A stretch of DNA of 16,066 nucleotides, taken from assembly GCA_964484515.1 (NCBI GenBank), contig CAZAGT010000086.1, positions 1 through 16,066 of the forward strand, in the 5' to 3' direction. Every line of letters starts with the position of its first letter. Position 1 is the stretch's first letter. A program made the position numbers and the translations under genes. A model generated the notes under the pieces. The model was not told the DNA's origin. It saw only the letters and a list, made by a program, of their open reading frames with translations, and did no database searches. This document shows positions 1 to 6,714 of this stretch, piece after piece. This DNA comes from CAZAGT01 sp964484515 (lineage in GTDB: Bacteria; Desulfobacterota; DSM-4660; Desulfatiglandales; HGW-15).

Positions 1-2
1 GT

Positions 3-53
3 CCTTCGACTCTGCTCAGGACCGTGAGCCTGTCGAACGGCCCGTCGAACGGC
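3..53. repeat. REP-like palindromic repeat at the window edge
   Basis: Positions 3-18 (CCTTCGACTCTGCTCA) and 25-40 (TGAGCCTGTCGAACGG) form an imperfect inverted repeat around a 6-base loop. The word GTCGAACGGC occurs at 32-41 and again at 44-53. This resembles the short dispersed palindromes, with the words TTCGAC, GCTCAGGAC and GTCGAACGG, often seen between genes of Deltaproteobacteria and related draft genomes. It lies downstream of the penicillin-binding protein gene and has no T-tract, so it is not a convincing terminator. The sequence starts inside it, as expected if a dispersed repeat broke the assembly. Confidence 0.6.
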
Positions 54-93
54 AGGTGGGCGTTTTCCGACAGCCTCAAAGTAATACCTTAAC

Positions 94-2451
94 TTAATCA
101 GAATCCATATCAAACTGTGAAAATTGTCCGGATTTCGGGGCCTTTGGTTGAAGTGAATGCTTTTTGGGCTCCTGCCCTTCCTTGAAGGCCTGAAAGACGG
201 TCTGCCTTGAGTGCTCACTCGCCAGGAGGCCCGTCGTGGCGTCGATCTTAGCGAAGACGACCCCTTCCGGCACCGTGAAATCCTCTACCGGTCTGTCTTT
301 CAGGACGTCCTCCAAGAAGTAGAGCCACATCGGACAGGCCGCCCGACTGCCGGTTTCCCCTTTACCCATCGGTTTGCGGTCGTCGTATCCGACCCAAGCG
401 CCCACCGCTAAGTGGGGCGTAAATCCCAAGAACCATGCATCCCGCATGTCGTTGGTCGTTCCTGTCTTGCCCGCGGCGGGCCTCTTGAGGGCCTTGGCGC
501 GCCACCCCGTCCCTTCATGGATAACGGCCTTCAGCAAGTCGGTCATGATGTAAGCGGTATCCTCGGAAATAACCCTCTCCGTCGTGGGTTGATTTTCCTC
601 AATGACCTCTCCACTTCGATCTTCGATCCGATTGATGAAGATCGGCTCAATCATCAGGCCCCCGTTGGCAAATACGGCGTAGGCGCGGATAATCTCGGCC
701 AGCGAAAGACCCGACGATCCCAGCGCCAGAGAGAGATCAGGACTCAGTTCTGATTCAATGCCCATGCGACGGGCGTATTCAACCGCCTCATTGACCCCGA
801 TCTTCTTCAGTATCTTGACCGTAATGACATTCCTTGACTTGATCAGGGCGGTTCGTAAGAGGGTCGGTCCAAAGAATTTTTCGGCATAGTTCTTCGGTTT
901 CCAGACCTGCTCCTCCTCCTCAGGATTCATACTCGAGATATAGGGCGCATCGAGGATAATACTCGCCGGGTTCATGCCCGAATCAAGGGCCGCGGCGTAG
1001 ATGATAGGCTTAAAGGCCGACCCGGGTTGCCGCCTGGCTTGAATCGCGCGATTGAACTGGCTCTCAGAAAAATCCCGGCCTCCGACCATAGCCTTGATCC
1101 TGCCCGTCTCAACCTCCATACAAAGGAGCGCACCCTGGATTTCCGGTTGTTGTTCCAGGGAAAGCTTCCATTCGTAAGGAGCTTTGCCCTTACCCTTAAT
1201 GCGCACCAGAATGACGTCTCCGTCTTGTAATACCTCGCTCGGCGCTTCCAGCTTCGCGTCATAATAGGCCACTTGGTGATCCGGCACCCGCGCCCATTCC
1301 ATCTCCTTGAAAGGGAGCAGCCCAAATCCTTCACCGATTCTGACGACGACTTCCTTCTTGCCATCGTCGACACTTTCGACCAGACCCTCGAGAATGGATC
1401 CGACTTCGGGATCCTCCTGCGCGAGTTTCTCCGCGCTCGCCAGCAGAAACGCCTGGCGCTCTTCCGGAGATAGATGACGCAAGGGCCCCCTGTAGCCTTC
1501 CCGCTTGTCAAACTCCGCAAGGTTTTGTTTCACGGCCCTTTGGGCGGCCTGCTGCATCCTGAAATCCAGCGTTGTGTAGACCTTGAGACCTCCTCGGTAC
1601 AGCATCTCCCGCCCGTATTTCTTCAGGAGATACTGACGGNNNNNNNNNNCCGTAAAGTAGGGCGCTTTTTCGAAGGCCGCTTTCTCGGTGGGCTGTAACT
1701 TCAATTCGAATTGAAGCGCCTCTCTTTCTTCTTCCTCCGTGATATATCCCTCTTCACGCATTCTCTGGAGCACGTATCTTTGCCTGCCTTTGGCCTTATC
1801 AAGATTCACCAAAGGAGAGTACCGGCTTGGTGCCTGGGGCAGACCGGCAAGCAAGGCACACTCAGCCAGTTCCAGGTCTTTGGCCTTCTTGTCGAAGTAG
1901 GTCCGAGCGGCGGCCTCCACGCCGTAAGCCCCGTGCCCGAGATAGATCTGATTGAGGTAGAGAAATAGAATCCGCTCTTTGGAAAAGTTTTTTTCAATCT
2001 GGAGGGAAAGGATGGCCTCTCTGGCCTTGCGTCGGTATGTCTTCTCGCGATTCTCCAAGAGGAGCGAGCGCGTCACCTGCTGCGTGATCGTACTGCCGCC
2101 CTGGGCGATCTTGCCAGCCACGACATTCTTAAAGAGGGCCCGCACAATACCCATGAAATCAATGCCTTCGTGCTCGAAAAAGCGGGCATCTTCCGCCGCC
2201 ACGAAGGCATGGATCAAATTCTGGGGAACGTCCTCCAATGAGACCAGGATCCGCTTCTCATCCCAGAATCTGCCGATGAGTTCACCATTATCGCTATAGA
2301 CCTCCGTGATGATGGGCGGATTGTACTCCGTGATCGAGCCGATATAAGGGAGGTTGCTGGACCATAAGTACCAAAGGGTCGCACCCGTCGAAAAGACGAG
2401 CAGGGCGAAGAGGAAAGCCGCCAAGATACTGAATTTTAGAAGACGATTCAC
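94..2451 (-). CDS. mrcA: Penicillin-binding protein 1A (bifunctional transglycosylase/transpeptidase)
   Basis: Class A penicillin-binding protein that polymerises lipid II into glycan strands and cross-links the stem peptides in the periplasm. The 785-residue product starts with one membrane anchor (about residues 7-30). The GT51 transglycosylase follows, with catalytic Glu87 in EDARFFEHEG and the GGSTITQQ motif at 118-125. An inserted OB-like region spans about 310-430. The transpeptidase has Ser478 in SAFK, the SRN triad at 539-541 and KTG at 662-664. The start is a GTG (2449-2451) preceded at eight bases by AGGAG (complement of 2460-2464). The length fits the PBP1A family. Ten Ns at 1640-1649 hide about four codons in the linker after APYFT; the frame is kept on both sides, so the gene is probably intact. 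No gene partner is adjacent. Identification is firm; the subfamily name is slightly less so. Confidence 0.95.
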   Translation of the reverse strand: MNRLLKFSILAAFLFALLVFSTGATLWYLWSSNLPYIGSITEYNPPIITEVYSDNGELIGRFWDEKRILVSLEDVPQNLIHAFVAAEDARFFEHEGIDFMGIVRALFKNVVAGKIAQGGSTITQQVTRSLLLENREKTYRRKAREAILSLQIEKNFSKERILFLYLNQIYLGHGAYGVEAAARTYFDKKAKDLELAECALLAGLPQAPSRYSPLVNLDKAKGRQRYVLQRMREEGYITEEEEREALQFELKLQPTEKAAFEKAPYFTXXXXRQYLLKKYGREMLYRGGLKVYTTLDFRMQQAAQRAVKQNLAEFDKREGYRGPLRHLSPEERQAFLLASAEKLAQEDPEVGSILEGLVESVDDGKKEVVVRIGEGFGLLPFKEMEWARVPDHQVAYYDAKLEAPSEVLQDGDVILVRIKGKGKAPYEWKLSLEQQPEIQGALLCMEVETGRIKAMVGGRDFSESQFNRAIQARRQPGSAFKPIIYAAALDSGMNPASIILDAPYISSMNPEEEEQVWKPKNYAEKFFGPTLLRTALIKSRNVITVKILKKIGVNEAVEYARRMGIESELSPDLSLALGSSGLSLAEIIRAYAVFANGGLMIEPIFINRIEDRSGEVIEENQPTTERVISEDTAYIMTDLLKAVIHEGTGWRAKALKRPAAGKTGTTNDMRDAWFLGFTPHLAVGAWVGYDDRKPMGKGETGSRAACPMWLYFLEDVLKDRPVEDFTVPEGVVFAKIDATTGLLASEHSRQTVFQAFKEGQEPKKHSLQPKAPKSGQFSQFDMDSD
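1640..1649. other. Assembly gap (10 Ns) inside the penicillin-binding protein gene
   Basis: Exactly ten Ns, the same size as the second run at 6715-6724, which indicates scaffold padding and not a measured gap. The reading frame continues on both sides. Family members usually read APYF-x-E-Y-V-R-x-Y here, which would need seven bases instead of ten. Both lengths preserve the frame. Confidence 0.9.
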
Positions 2452-2580
2452 CGACGTTTCTCCTGTCGGGCCGAACGGATCATGCTTTTAAATGGTGTAC
2501 GAAGACGGATTTCCCATCCGCCAGGACAGCCATTGCATAAATCAATCCAATGGATTTTCAGTTCATCCCCGGAATGCGCT

Positions 2581-2609
2581 TTGATGCTAAAAGCATAGAA
2601 TACTATACC
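2581..2609 (+). promoter_or_regulatory. Possible sigma-70-type promoter for the orphan ORF at 2660
   Basis: TTGATG (2581-2586) and TATACC (2604-2609) are 17 bases apart and each matches four of six consensus bases. The spacer contains the inverted repeat ATGCT-aaa-AGCAT (2584-2596). About 40 bases downstream is a strong ribosome-binding site. The signal is modest on its own and is supported by what follows it. Confidence 0.35.
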
Positions 2610-2659
2610 ATTATCGCATTTCTGGCAAGAGAGGGATTCTGTAGAAGAGAGGTGATCAC

Positions 2660-2803
2660 ATGCCTGTCACAAAGAGCAAGAGGGATTTGGGAGACGAGGC
2701 GCATGAGATTTCAGGTTCGAGGTCCGAGGCTAGAGGTTCGAGACAAAAACGTACACAGACTTCAGACAGCTATCTTCCCTCCACTTTTAGTTTCCACCGG
2801 TAG
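2660..2803 (+). pseudogene. Orphan 47-codon reading frame with strong translation signals, probably a truncated gene start
   Basis: The ATG at 2660 follows AGAGGTGATC (2648-2657), which matches the 16S anti-Shine-Dalgarno sequence well and has ideal spacing. A possible promoter lies at 2581-2609. The peptide begins MPVTKSKRDLGDEAHEIS and then runs into a low-complexity Arg/Ser-rich part encoded by a heptanucleotide repeat array, ending at TAG 2801-2803. I do not recognise it. The first 17 residues faintly recall the start of YraN/UPF0102 proteins, often neighbours of yifB/comM, but that is weak and the strand is opposite to comM. The best reading is a genuine gene start whose body was replaced by repeat DNA. 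A real small protein is the alternative. Confidence 0.3.
2713..2742. repeat. Heptanucleotide tandem repeat array (AGGTTCG type)
   Basis: Four consecutive 7-base units, AGGTTCG, AGGTCCG, AGGCTAG and AGGTTCG (2713-2740), follow a strict period of seven, with a partial AG at the end. All units keep AGG at the first three positions. It lies in the intergenic region and within the orphan frame that starts at 2660. Confidence 0.6.
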
Positions 2804-2857
2804 TCTTCAATTTGGCCTTTAGATGGATAGCTACGGGTTTTTCACGCCACTGGCGGT

Positions 2858-2884
2858 CTTCGACCCTGAGGCTCAGACCCGAAG
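2858..2884. repeat. 27-bp near-palindrome downstream of comM
   Basis: CTTCG-acc-CTGAG-g-CTCAG-acc-CGAAG: two 5-bp arms on each side pair perfectly around a symmetric 3-base internal loop. It lies 45 bases beyond the comM stop and could form a hairpin on the comM transcript, but no T-tract follows, so intrinsic termination is doubtful. It shares the words CTTCGAC and GCTCAG with the REP-like repeat at 3-53 and may be a diverged copy. Confidence 0.5.
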
Positions 2885-2928
2885 GGAGGACACCGCTCAG
2901 AGGGAAAAGGGCCATTCAGGAAAGGTTA

Positions 2929-4455
2929 CTAGATCACTTTACGATCAAGCGTCCGATACTGAATAGCCTCGGCCACGTGAGTGGCGCGGATATCAGCAAT
3001 ACCCTCCAGATCGGCGATCGTCCTGGCGATCTTCAAGATCCTGGCATGGGCCCTGGCACTGAGCCTGAAACGATCCATGGCCCTCTCCAGCAGTTCACTC
3101 GATTCCGAATCGATCGCACAAAACCTGCGGATGTGACGGCTGCTCATTTGCGCATTGGTATGAAGCTTCATGCGACGAAATCGATCGGCCTGCACCGCTC
3201 TGGCTTGTTTGACCCTCTCAAGGATCTCAGACGATGATAATCCGGATTCGGGTGCGGCCAGATCCTGGTAGCGGACCGGCGGGACCTCCATATGGATATC
3301 GATGCGGTCCATGAGCGGAGCTGAGATTCTGGAACGGTAGCGTTGTATCTGCAGATAAGTGCACGAACAATCCCGCTGAGGATCACCGAGGAACCCACAG
3401 GGACACGGATTCATGGCCGCCACAAGCATAAAACGAGCCGGATACGTCACCGTAGAATTGGCACGCGCAATGGTTACTAGGCCGTCCTCTACCGGCTGCC
3501 TCAGGACCTCAAGGACATTTCTTCTGAATTCCGCAAGCTCATCAAGAAAGAGAACCCCGTTATGGGCCAGGCTCACCTCGCCAGGCTTTGGATTCTGGCC
3601 ACCACCGATCAGGCCAGCATCCGATATGGTGTGATGCGGGGATCGAAAGGGTCGCGTGCTTATCAAACCATGCCCCTTAGGCATGAGGCCCATGACACTG
3701 TAAATCTTTGAGGTCTCAAGCGCCTCTTCAAATGTGAGCTCCGGAAGAATGGTAGGAAGTCGCTTGGCAAGCATGGTCTTCCCGGCGCCGGGTGGGCCCA
3801 CCATGAGCATGTTATGGGCGCCAGCGGCTGCGATTTCCGCCGCCCGCTTGACGTTCTCTTGCCCGCGAACATCGCTGAAGTCAAGCTCAAGCTCAGACGT
3901 CCGAAAGAGATCCACGGGATCGACTCTGAAACGAGGCAATGTCGAGAGATCAATGATGGCCTCAACCAGATCTGAAAGGGTCCTGACAGGATAGACGTCA
4001 ATCCCTTCAACCACGGCCGCCTCCGGAGCGTTTTCGACCGGCAGGAACACCCCTTTCATGCCAAGCTCCCTGGCCGCGACGGCTGTCGGTAGGGCTCCTT
4101 TGATCGGTTTGACGAGCCCGTCCAGGGAGAGTTCGCCCAGGATGAGGTGGTTGGCGTACCCGGCTTTGGGTATCAGGCCGGTTGCCGCAAGGATACCGAC
4201 GGCCATCGGGACATCAAACCCGGATCCTTCTTTCTTGATGTCGGCCGGTGCGAGGTTAACCGTGATTCTGTCGGATGGGAAATGATAACCGGAGTTCTTG
4301 ATTGACGCCTTGACTCTTTCCTTGCTCTCCCGGACAGCGCCTTCCGGAAGGCCCACAGTGGCAAAAGAGGGCAATCCTTGGGAGATATCGACCTCAACCT
4401 CGACCAAATAGGCGTCCACGCCAATAATCGCGCTGCTAAGCACCTTTGCCAGCAT
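2929..4455 (-). CDS. comM: YifB/ComM family Mg-chelatase-like AAA+ ATPase
   Basis: ComM-family ATPase; characterised ComM is a hexameric helicase that promotes branch migration when single-stranded DNA is integrated during natural transformation. The 508-residue length is typical. Order of parts: an N-terminal Lon-protease-like fold (about 1-170), an AAA+ core with Walker A GPPGAGKT (220-227) and Walker B VLFLDE (301-306), then the Mg-chelatase C-terminal domain (about 405-500). A cysteine cluster, C351, C353, C363 and C365, lies in MNPCPCGFLGDPQRDCSC and is a usual family feature. The ATG start encodes MLAKVLSSAIIGVDA, the family's usual N-terminus. Only a weak ribosome-binding site is visible. 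The gene is transcribed divergently from rpoZ. It is also widespread in species not known to be competent, so the cellular role here is inferred. Confidence 0.95.
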   Translation of the reverse strand: MLAKVLSSAIIGVDAYLVEVEVDISQGLPSFATVGLPEGAVRESKERVKASIKNSGYHFPSDRITVNLAPADIKKEGSGFDVPMAVGILAATGLIPKAGYANHLILGELSLDGLVKPIKGALPTAVAARELGMKGVFLPVENAPEAAVVEGIDVYPVRTLSDLVEAIIDLSTLPRFRVDPVDLFRTSELELDFSDVRGQENVKRAAEIAAAGAHNMLMVGPPGAGKTMLAKRLPTILPELTFEEALETSKIYSVMGLMPKGHGLISTRPFRSPHHTISDAGLIGGGQNPKPGEVSLAHNGVLFLDELAEFRRNVLEVLRQPVEDGLVTIARANSTVTYPARFMLVAAMNPCPCGFLGDPQRDCSCTYLQIQRYRSRISAPLMDRIDIHMEVPPVRYQDLAAPESGLSSSEILERVKQARAVQADRFRRMKLHTNAQMSSRHIRRFCAIDSESSELLERAMDRFRLSARAHARILKIARTIADLEGIADIRATHVAEAIQYRTLDRKVI

Positions 4456-4537
4456 CGTGCGGAATCTCGGTTCTCTTCGCCAAGAAAATCAATGGCTTAA
4501 AAATGTAAACTGAGTATTGATTAAGTTCCTAATGCGC

Positions 4538-4566
4538 TTTACAATTAGCATCGTAATTGTTATAAA
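4538..4566 (+). promoter_or_regulatory. Promoter of the rpoZ-dnaJ-dksA operon
   Basis: TTTACA (4538-4543) and TATAAA (4561-4566) are 17 bases apart; each matches five of six sigma-70 consensus bases. TGT directly before the second hexamer gives an extended -10 element. It lies in the only AT-rich patch of the comM/rpoZ divergent region, about 130 bases upstream of rpoZ. The spacer is almost filled by the inverted repeat ACAATTA-gcatcg-TAATTGT (4541-4560), which could be an operator. The promoter is read from sequence only. Confidence 0.65.
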
Positions 4567-4625
4567 GTAAAGTTTATTTGATATTAAGGCGCTTGGGCAT
4601 ACCGCCGGATTTGCCCTGTCCTGCA

Positions 4626-4642
4626 GAAGATCCCCGATCTTC
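4626..4642 (+). promoter_or_regulatory. Perfect hairpin in the rpoZ leader
   Basis: GAAGATC-ccc-GATCTTC gives a perfect 7-bp stem with a 3-base loop, about 55 bases downstream of the predicted transcription start and 50 bases before the rpoZ start codon. No T-tract follows, so it is not an intrinsic terminator. It could stabilise the message or bind a regulator. Confidence 0.4.
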
Positions 4643-4694
4643 CTGAGCGCGACAACGATGCCGGCTATGAACAGAGAGACAGAAGGAGCTTTTT

Positions 4695-4997
4695 ATGGCC
4701 AGGATTACGGTGGAGGATTGCCTTCAAAAGATAAACAACCGTTTTCAGTTGATACACGTTGCGGCCAAACGGGTCAGGCAGCTACGGAAAGGATCGGAAC
4801 CCACGATCACATCAAGAAACAAGGACATCGTGGTAGCCCTCAGGGAAATCGCGGCCGGCACTGTGATCCGGACGGAGAAGGCTCCTCAAATCGATTCGCC
4901 TGAGAACAACGTGGAGATCTTACCCGAAGAACTCGTTGCGCAGCCCGAGGCAGATCAGAATACCACCCAGGAAGAGAACGAGGAGCAAACCTCCTAA
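4695..4997 (+). CDS. rpoZ: DNA-directed RNA polymerase omega subunit
   Basis: The small omega subunit binds the beta-prime subunit, helps RNA polymerase assembly and in E. coli forms ppGpp site 1. The 100-residue product begins MARITVEDCLQKINNRF and continues with AAKRVRQL and the KDIVVALREIAAGTV segment, the conserved omega core. Ala2, Arg3 and Thr5, which in E. coli omega line the ppGpp pocket, are kept (position 4 is Ile instead of Val). The C-terminal 35 residues are acidic and variable, as usual. The start is fixed by AAGGAG (4683-4688) six bases upstream. It is the first gene of an operon, with only 9 bases to the next gene. Identification is firm. Confidence 0.96.
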   Translation: MARITVEDCLQKINNRFQLIHVAAKRVRQLRKGSEPTITSRNKDIVVALREIAAGTVIRTEKAPQIDSPENNVEILPEELVAQPEADQNTTQEENEEQTS

Positions 4998-5006
4998 GAA
5001 CGATTC

Positions 5007-6113
5007 ATGTATAAGCGTGACTATTACGAAGTACTCGGCGTCTCGCGCGATGCCAACGATGCCGAAATCAAGAAGGCCTACCGAAAGCTGGCGATGGAGA
5101 ATCACCCCGATCGCAATCCGGGTGATCAAGAGGCTGAAGAGCGGTTCAAGGAGGCGGCCGAGGCCTACGAGGTGCTTCGGGACCGCGAAAAAAGGCAGAT
5201 ATATGATCAGTTCGGCCACGCCGGTTTAGAGGGAAGCGGATTCAGAGGTTTCAGCGGCTTTGATGATATCTTTAGCAGTTTCGGAGACATCTTCGAAGAC
5301 TTCTTCGGGTTCGGTACAAGAAGGGGAAGAAGAAGCAGGGCCCGCCAGGGAAGCAGCCTGAGGTATGACCTCGAGTTGGAACTTGAAGACGCCTTTTACG
5401 GCAAAGAGGAAGAAATCGTCTTTAACAAGTGGGCTGCCTGCGATGTTTGCCGCGGAACCGGTGTAAAACCAGGGAGTGAACCTCAAGTTTGTGGAACCTG
5501 CCAAGGGCGTGGGCAGGTGGTCCGCTCGCAGGGCTTCTTCCAGATCAGCACGACCTGTCCAGCCTGTCGGGGGGAAGGTCGCCTTGTCACAGATCCCTGC
5601 TTTGATTGTGGCGGCAAAGGCAAAGTCGAATCTGAGAGGAAGATAACCGTCAAGATTCCCGCCGGGGTAGATACCGGCTCCCAGTTGCGATTACGCGGAG
5701 AGGGCGAGCCCGGCGAAAACGGAGGGCCGCCGGGTGATCTCTTTGTCGTCATTCACGTGCGTGATCACGAATTCTTCACGCGCGAGGAAGATCACCTTTA
5801 CTGCGAGATTCCGATATCATTCATCCAGGCGGCCCTGGGAGACACCGTCAAGATCCCTCTGCTCGGAGAGGAGGAGGAGCATTCGGTGAAGATACATTCA
5901 GGAACCCAGCCCGGGGAAATCCTGTCGCTGCCAGGCAAAGGGATGCCGAACCTTAGGAACGGCAGACCGGGAAACCTCTTCGTCAAGATTGTCGTCAAGA
6001 TACCGAAGAGGCTCACCCAGCAACAACGGGAGCTATTGGAGGCCTTTGCTGGGACAGACCGCCCGCGAAGAGCCAAGAAGGATAAGAATTTTTGGCATAA
6101 ATTAAAGGGATGA
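5007..6113 (+). CDS. dnaJ: DnaJ-type (class A) J-domain co-chaperone
   Basis: Hsp40 co-chaperone that delivers unfolded proteins to DnaK and stimulates its ATPase. The 368 residues show the full class A order: a J domain (1-70) with HPD at 33-35; a Gly/Phe-rich linker (75-105); a zinc domain with four CxxCxGxG repeats starting at C145, C162, C184 and C198; and a two-part substrate-binding C-terminal region (210-350). All eight zinc cysteines are present. The end carries a basic tail. The gene lies 9 bases after rpoZ and 24 bases before the dksA-like gene, and no dnaK or grpE is in view, so it may be a second J-protein and not the dnaK-linked one. The ribosome-binding site is weak; a small hairpin at the rpoZ stop (4981-4995) suggests coupling to rpoZ translation. 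Confidence 0.93.
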   Translation: MYKRDYYEVLGVSRDANDAEIKKAYRKLAMENHPDRNPGDQEAEERFKEAAEAYEVLRDREKRQIYDQFGHAGLEGSGFRGFSGFDDIFSSFGDIFEDFFGFGTRRGRRSRARQGSSLRYDLELELEDAFYGKEEEIVFNKWAACDVCRGTGVKPGSEPQVCGTCQGRGQVVRSQGFFQISTTCPACRGEGRLVTDPCFDCGGKGKVESERKITVKIPAGVDTGSQLRLRGEGEPGENGGPPGDLFVVIHVRDHEFFTREEDHLYCEIPISFIQAALGDTVKIPLLGEEEEHSVKIHSGTQPGEILSLPGKGMPNLRNGRPGNLFVKIVVKIPKRLTQQQRELLEAFAGTDRPRRAKKDKNFWHKLKG

Positions 6114-6137
6114 AAACGAGGTCAGTCTAAGAAGGTC

Positions 6138-6503
6138 ATGTTGACAAAGAAAAAGCTAGAGGCATTCAGAAAACTCCTTAACGAAAGGTTGGACGAGCTC
6201 TTAAATGAGGCCAACCGGACCGTAACGGGCATGACGTCCCAAAATGACAATCTACCGGATCCTGCCGATAGGGCGACCCTGGAGTCTGACAGGAATTTCA
6301 CGCTAAGAATCCGTGATCGTGAGAGGAAGCTGATCGGAAAGATCAAAGAGGCCCTGGAACGGATCGATAACAAGACCTATGGTCTCTGCGAGGAGTGTGG
6401 CGAAGATATTTCCGAGGCCAGGCTGAAAGCGCGGCCGGTAACGACCCTCTGCATCGACTGCAAAAAACACCAGGAAAACGAGGAAAAGGTCAAGGGTCTG
6501 TAG
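6138..6503 (+). CDS. dksA: DksA/TraR-family RNA polymerase-binding transcription factor
   Basis: DksA-type factor that enters the RNA polymerase secondary channel and, with ppGpp, reduces rRNA promoter activity and activates amino acid synthesis genes. The 121-residue protein is about 30 residues shorter at the N-terminus than E. coli DksA. The coiled-coil tip motif DxxDxA is present (D41, D44, A46). The zinc finger is C84-x2-C87-x17-C105-x2-C108. Aligned to E. coli with a constant offset of 30, the residues of ppGpp site 2 are kept: L65, K68, R99 and K109. The ATG is preceded closely by AAGAAGG. It is the third gene of the rpoZ operon. TraR-like short forms exist, but the tip motif and the alignment favour DksA. 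Confidence 0.92.
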   Translation: MLTKKKLEAFRKLLNERLDELLNEANRTVTGMTSQNDNLPDPADRATLESDRNFTLRIRDRERKLIGKIKEALERIDNKTYGLCEECGEDISEARLKARPVTTLCIDCKKHQENEEKVKGL

Positions 6504-6574
6504 CCACAGCCTCTCAGCGAATAGATTTCATCTCGATGTCCAATCGGTGCAGTTCGGTGATGCCCGGTCTTTTT

Positions 6575-6610
6575 GGTCGCGGCCTAATCAGGGTGCCCTG
6601 ATTTGCGACC
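6575..6610. repeat. Nested hairpin downstream of dksA
   Basis: The outer arms GGTCGC (6575-6580) and GCGACC (6605-6610) enclose the inner arms AATCAGGG (6586-6593) and CCCTGATT (6596-6603), separated only by TG. Both stems pair perfectly, with a 5-base bulge on one side and one base on the other. It lies 72 bases after the dksA stop. A T-run (6570-6574) precedes it on the plus strand and none follows, so it is not a canonical terminator for the operon. It could still act as a 3'-end stabiliser or factor-dependent end. Confidence 0.5.
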
Positions 6611-6714
6611 CACTTGGGCCATCCTCGGGGCGTTGCCCACCAGCCGAAAGCGAACAGCTTCTCAGAAATTCCTCCCCTGGCCGTCGTTTCCCAAAGGGCA
6701 GCCCAATATGCTAT

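Larger units (their letters stand above)
2452..2928. other. Gene-poor spacer between the PBP1A and comM genes
   Basis: This 477-bp stretch lies upstream of the minus-strand PBP1A gene and downstream of the minus-strand comM gene. It holds the PBP1A ribosome-binding site (2460-2464) and a possible plus-strand promoter and 47-codon orphan reading frame (2581-2803). It also holds a heptanucleotide tandem array (2713-2742) and a 27-bp near-palindrome (2858-2884). I saw no RNA gene and no convincing PBP1A promoter. A longer plus-strand frame at 2550-2822 has no ribosome-binding site or recognisable protein pattern and is not called. Confidence 0.6.

Noticed and set aside
412..753. Plus-strand frames antisense to the penicillin-binding protein gene
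   Set aside because: All are antisense shadows of conserved transpeptidase sequence.
4658..4903. Plus-strand frame overlapping rpoZ
   Set aside because: rpoZ itself has a clear ribosome-binding site and conserved sequence in another frame; this one is a shadow.
6551..6610. Possible fluoride-type riboswitch suggested by GGTGATGCCC before the hairpin
   Set aside because: The remaining conserved core and pseudoknot bases are absent, and no fluoride-related gene follows.
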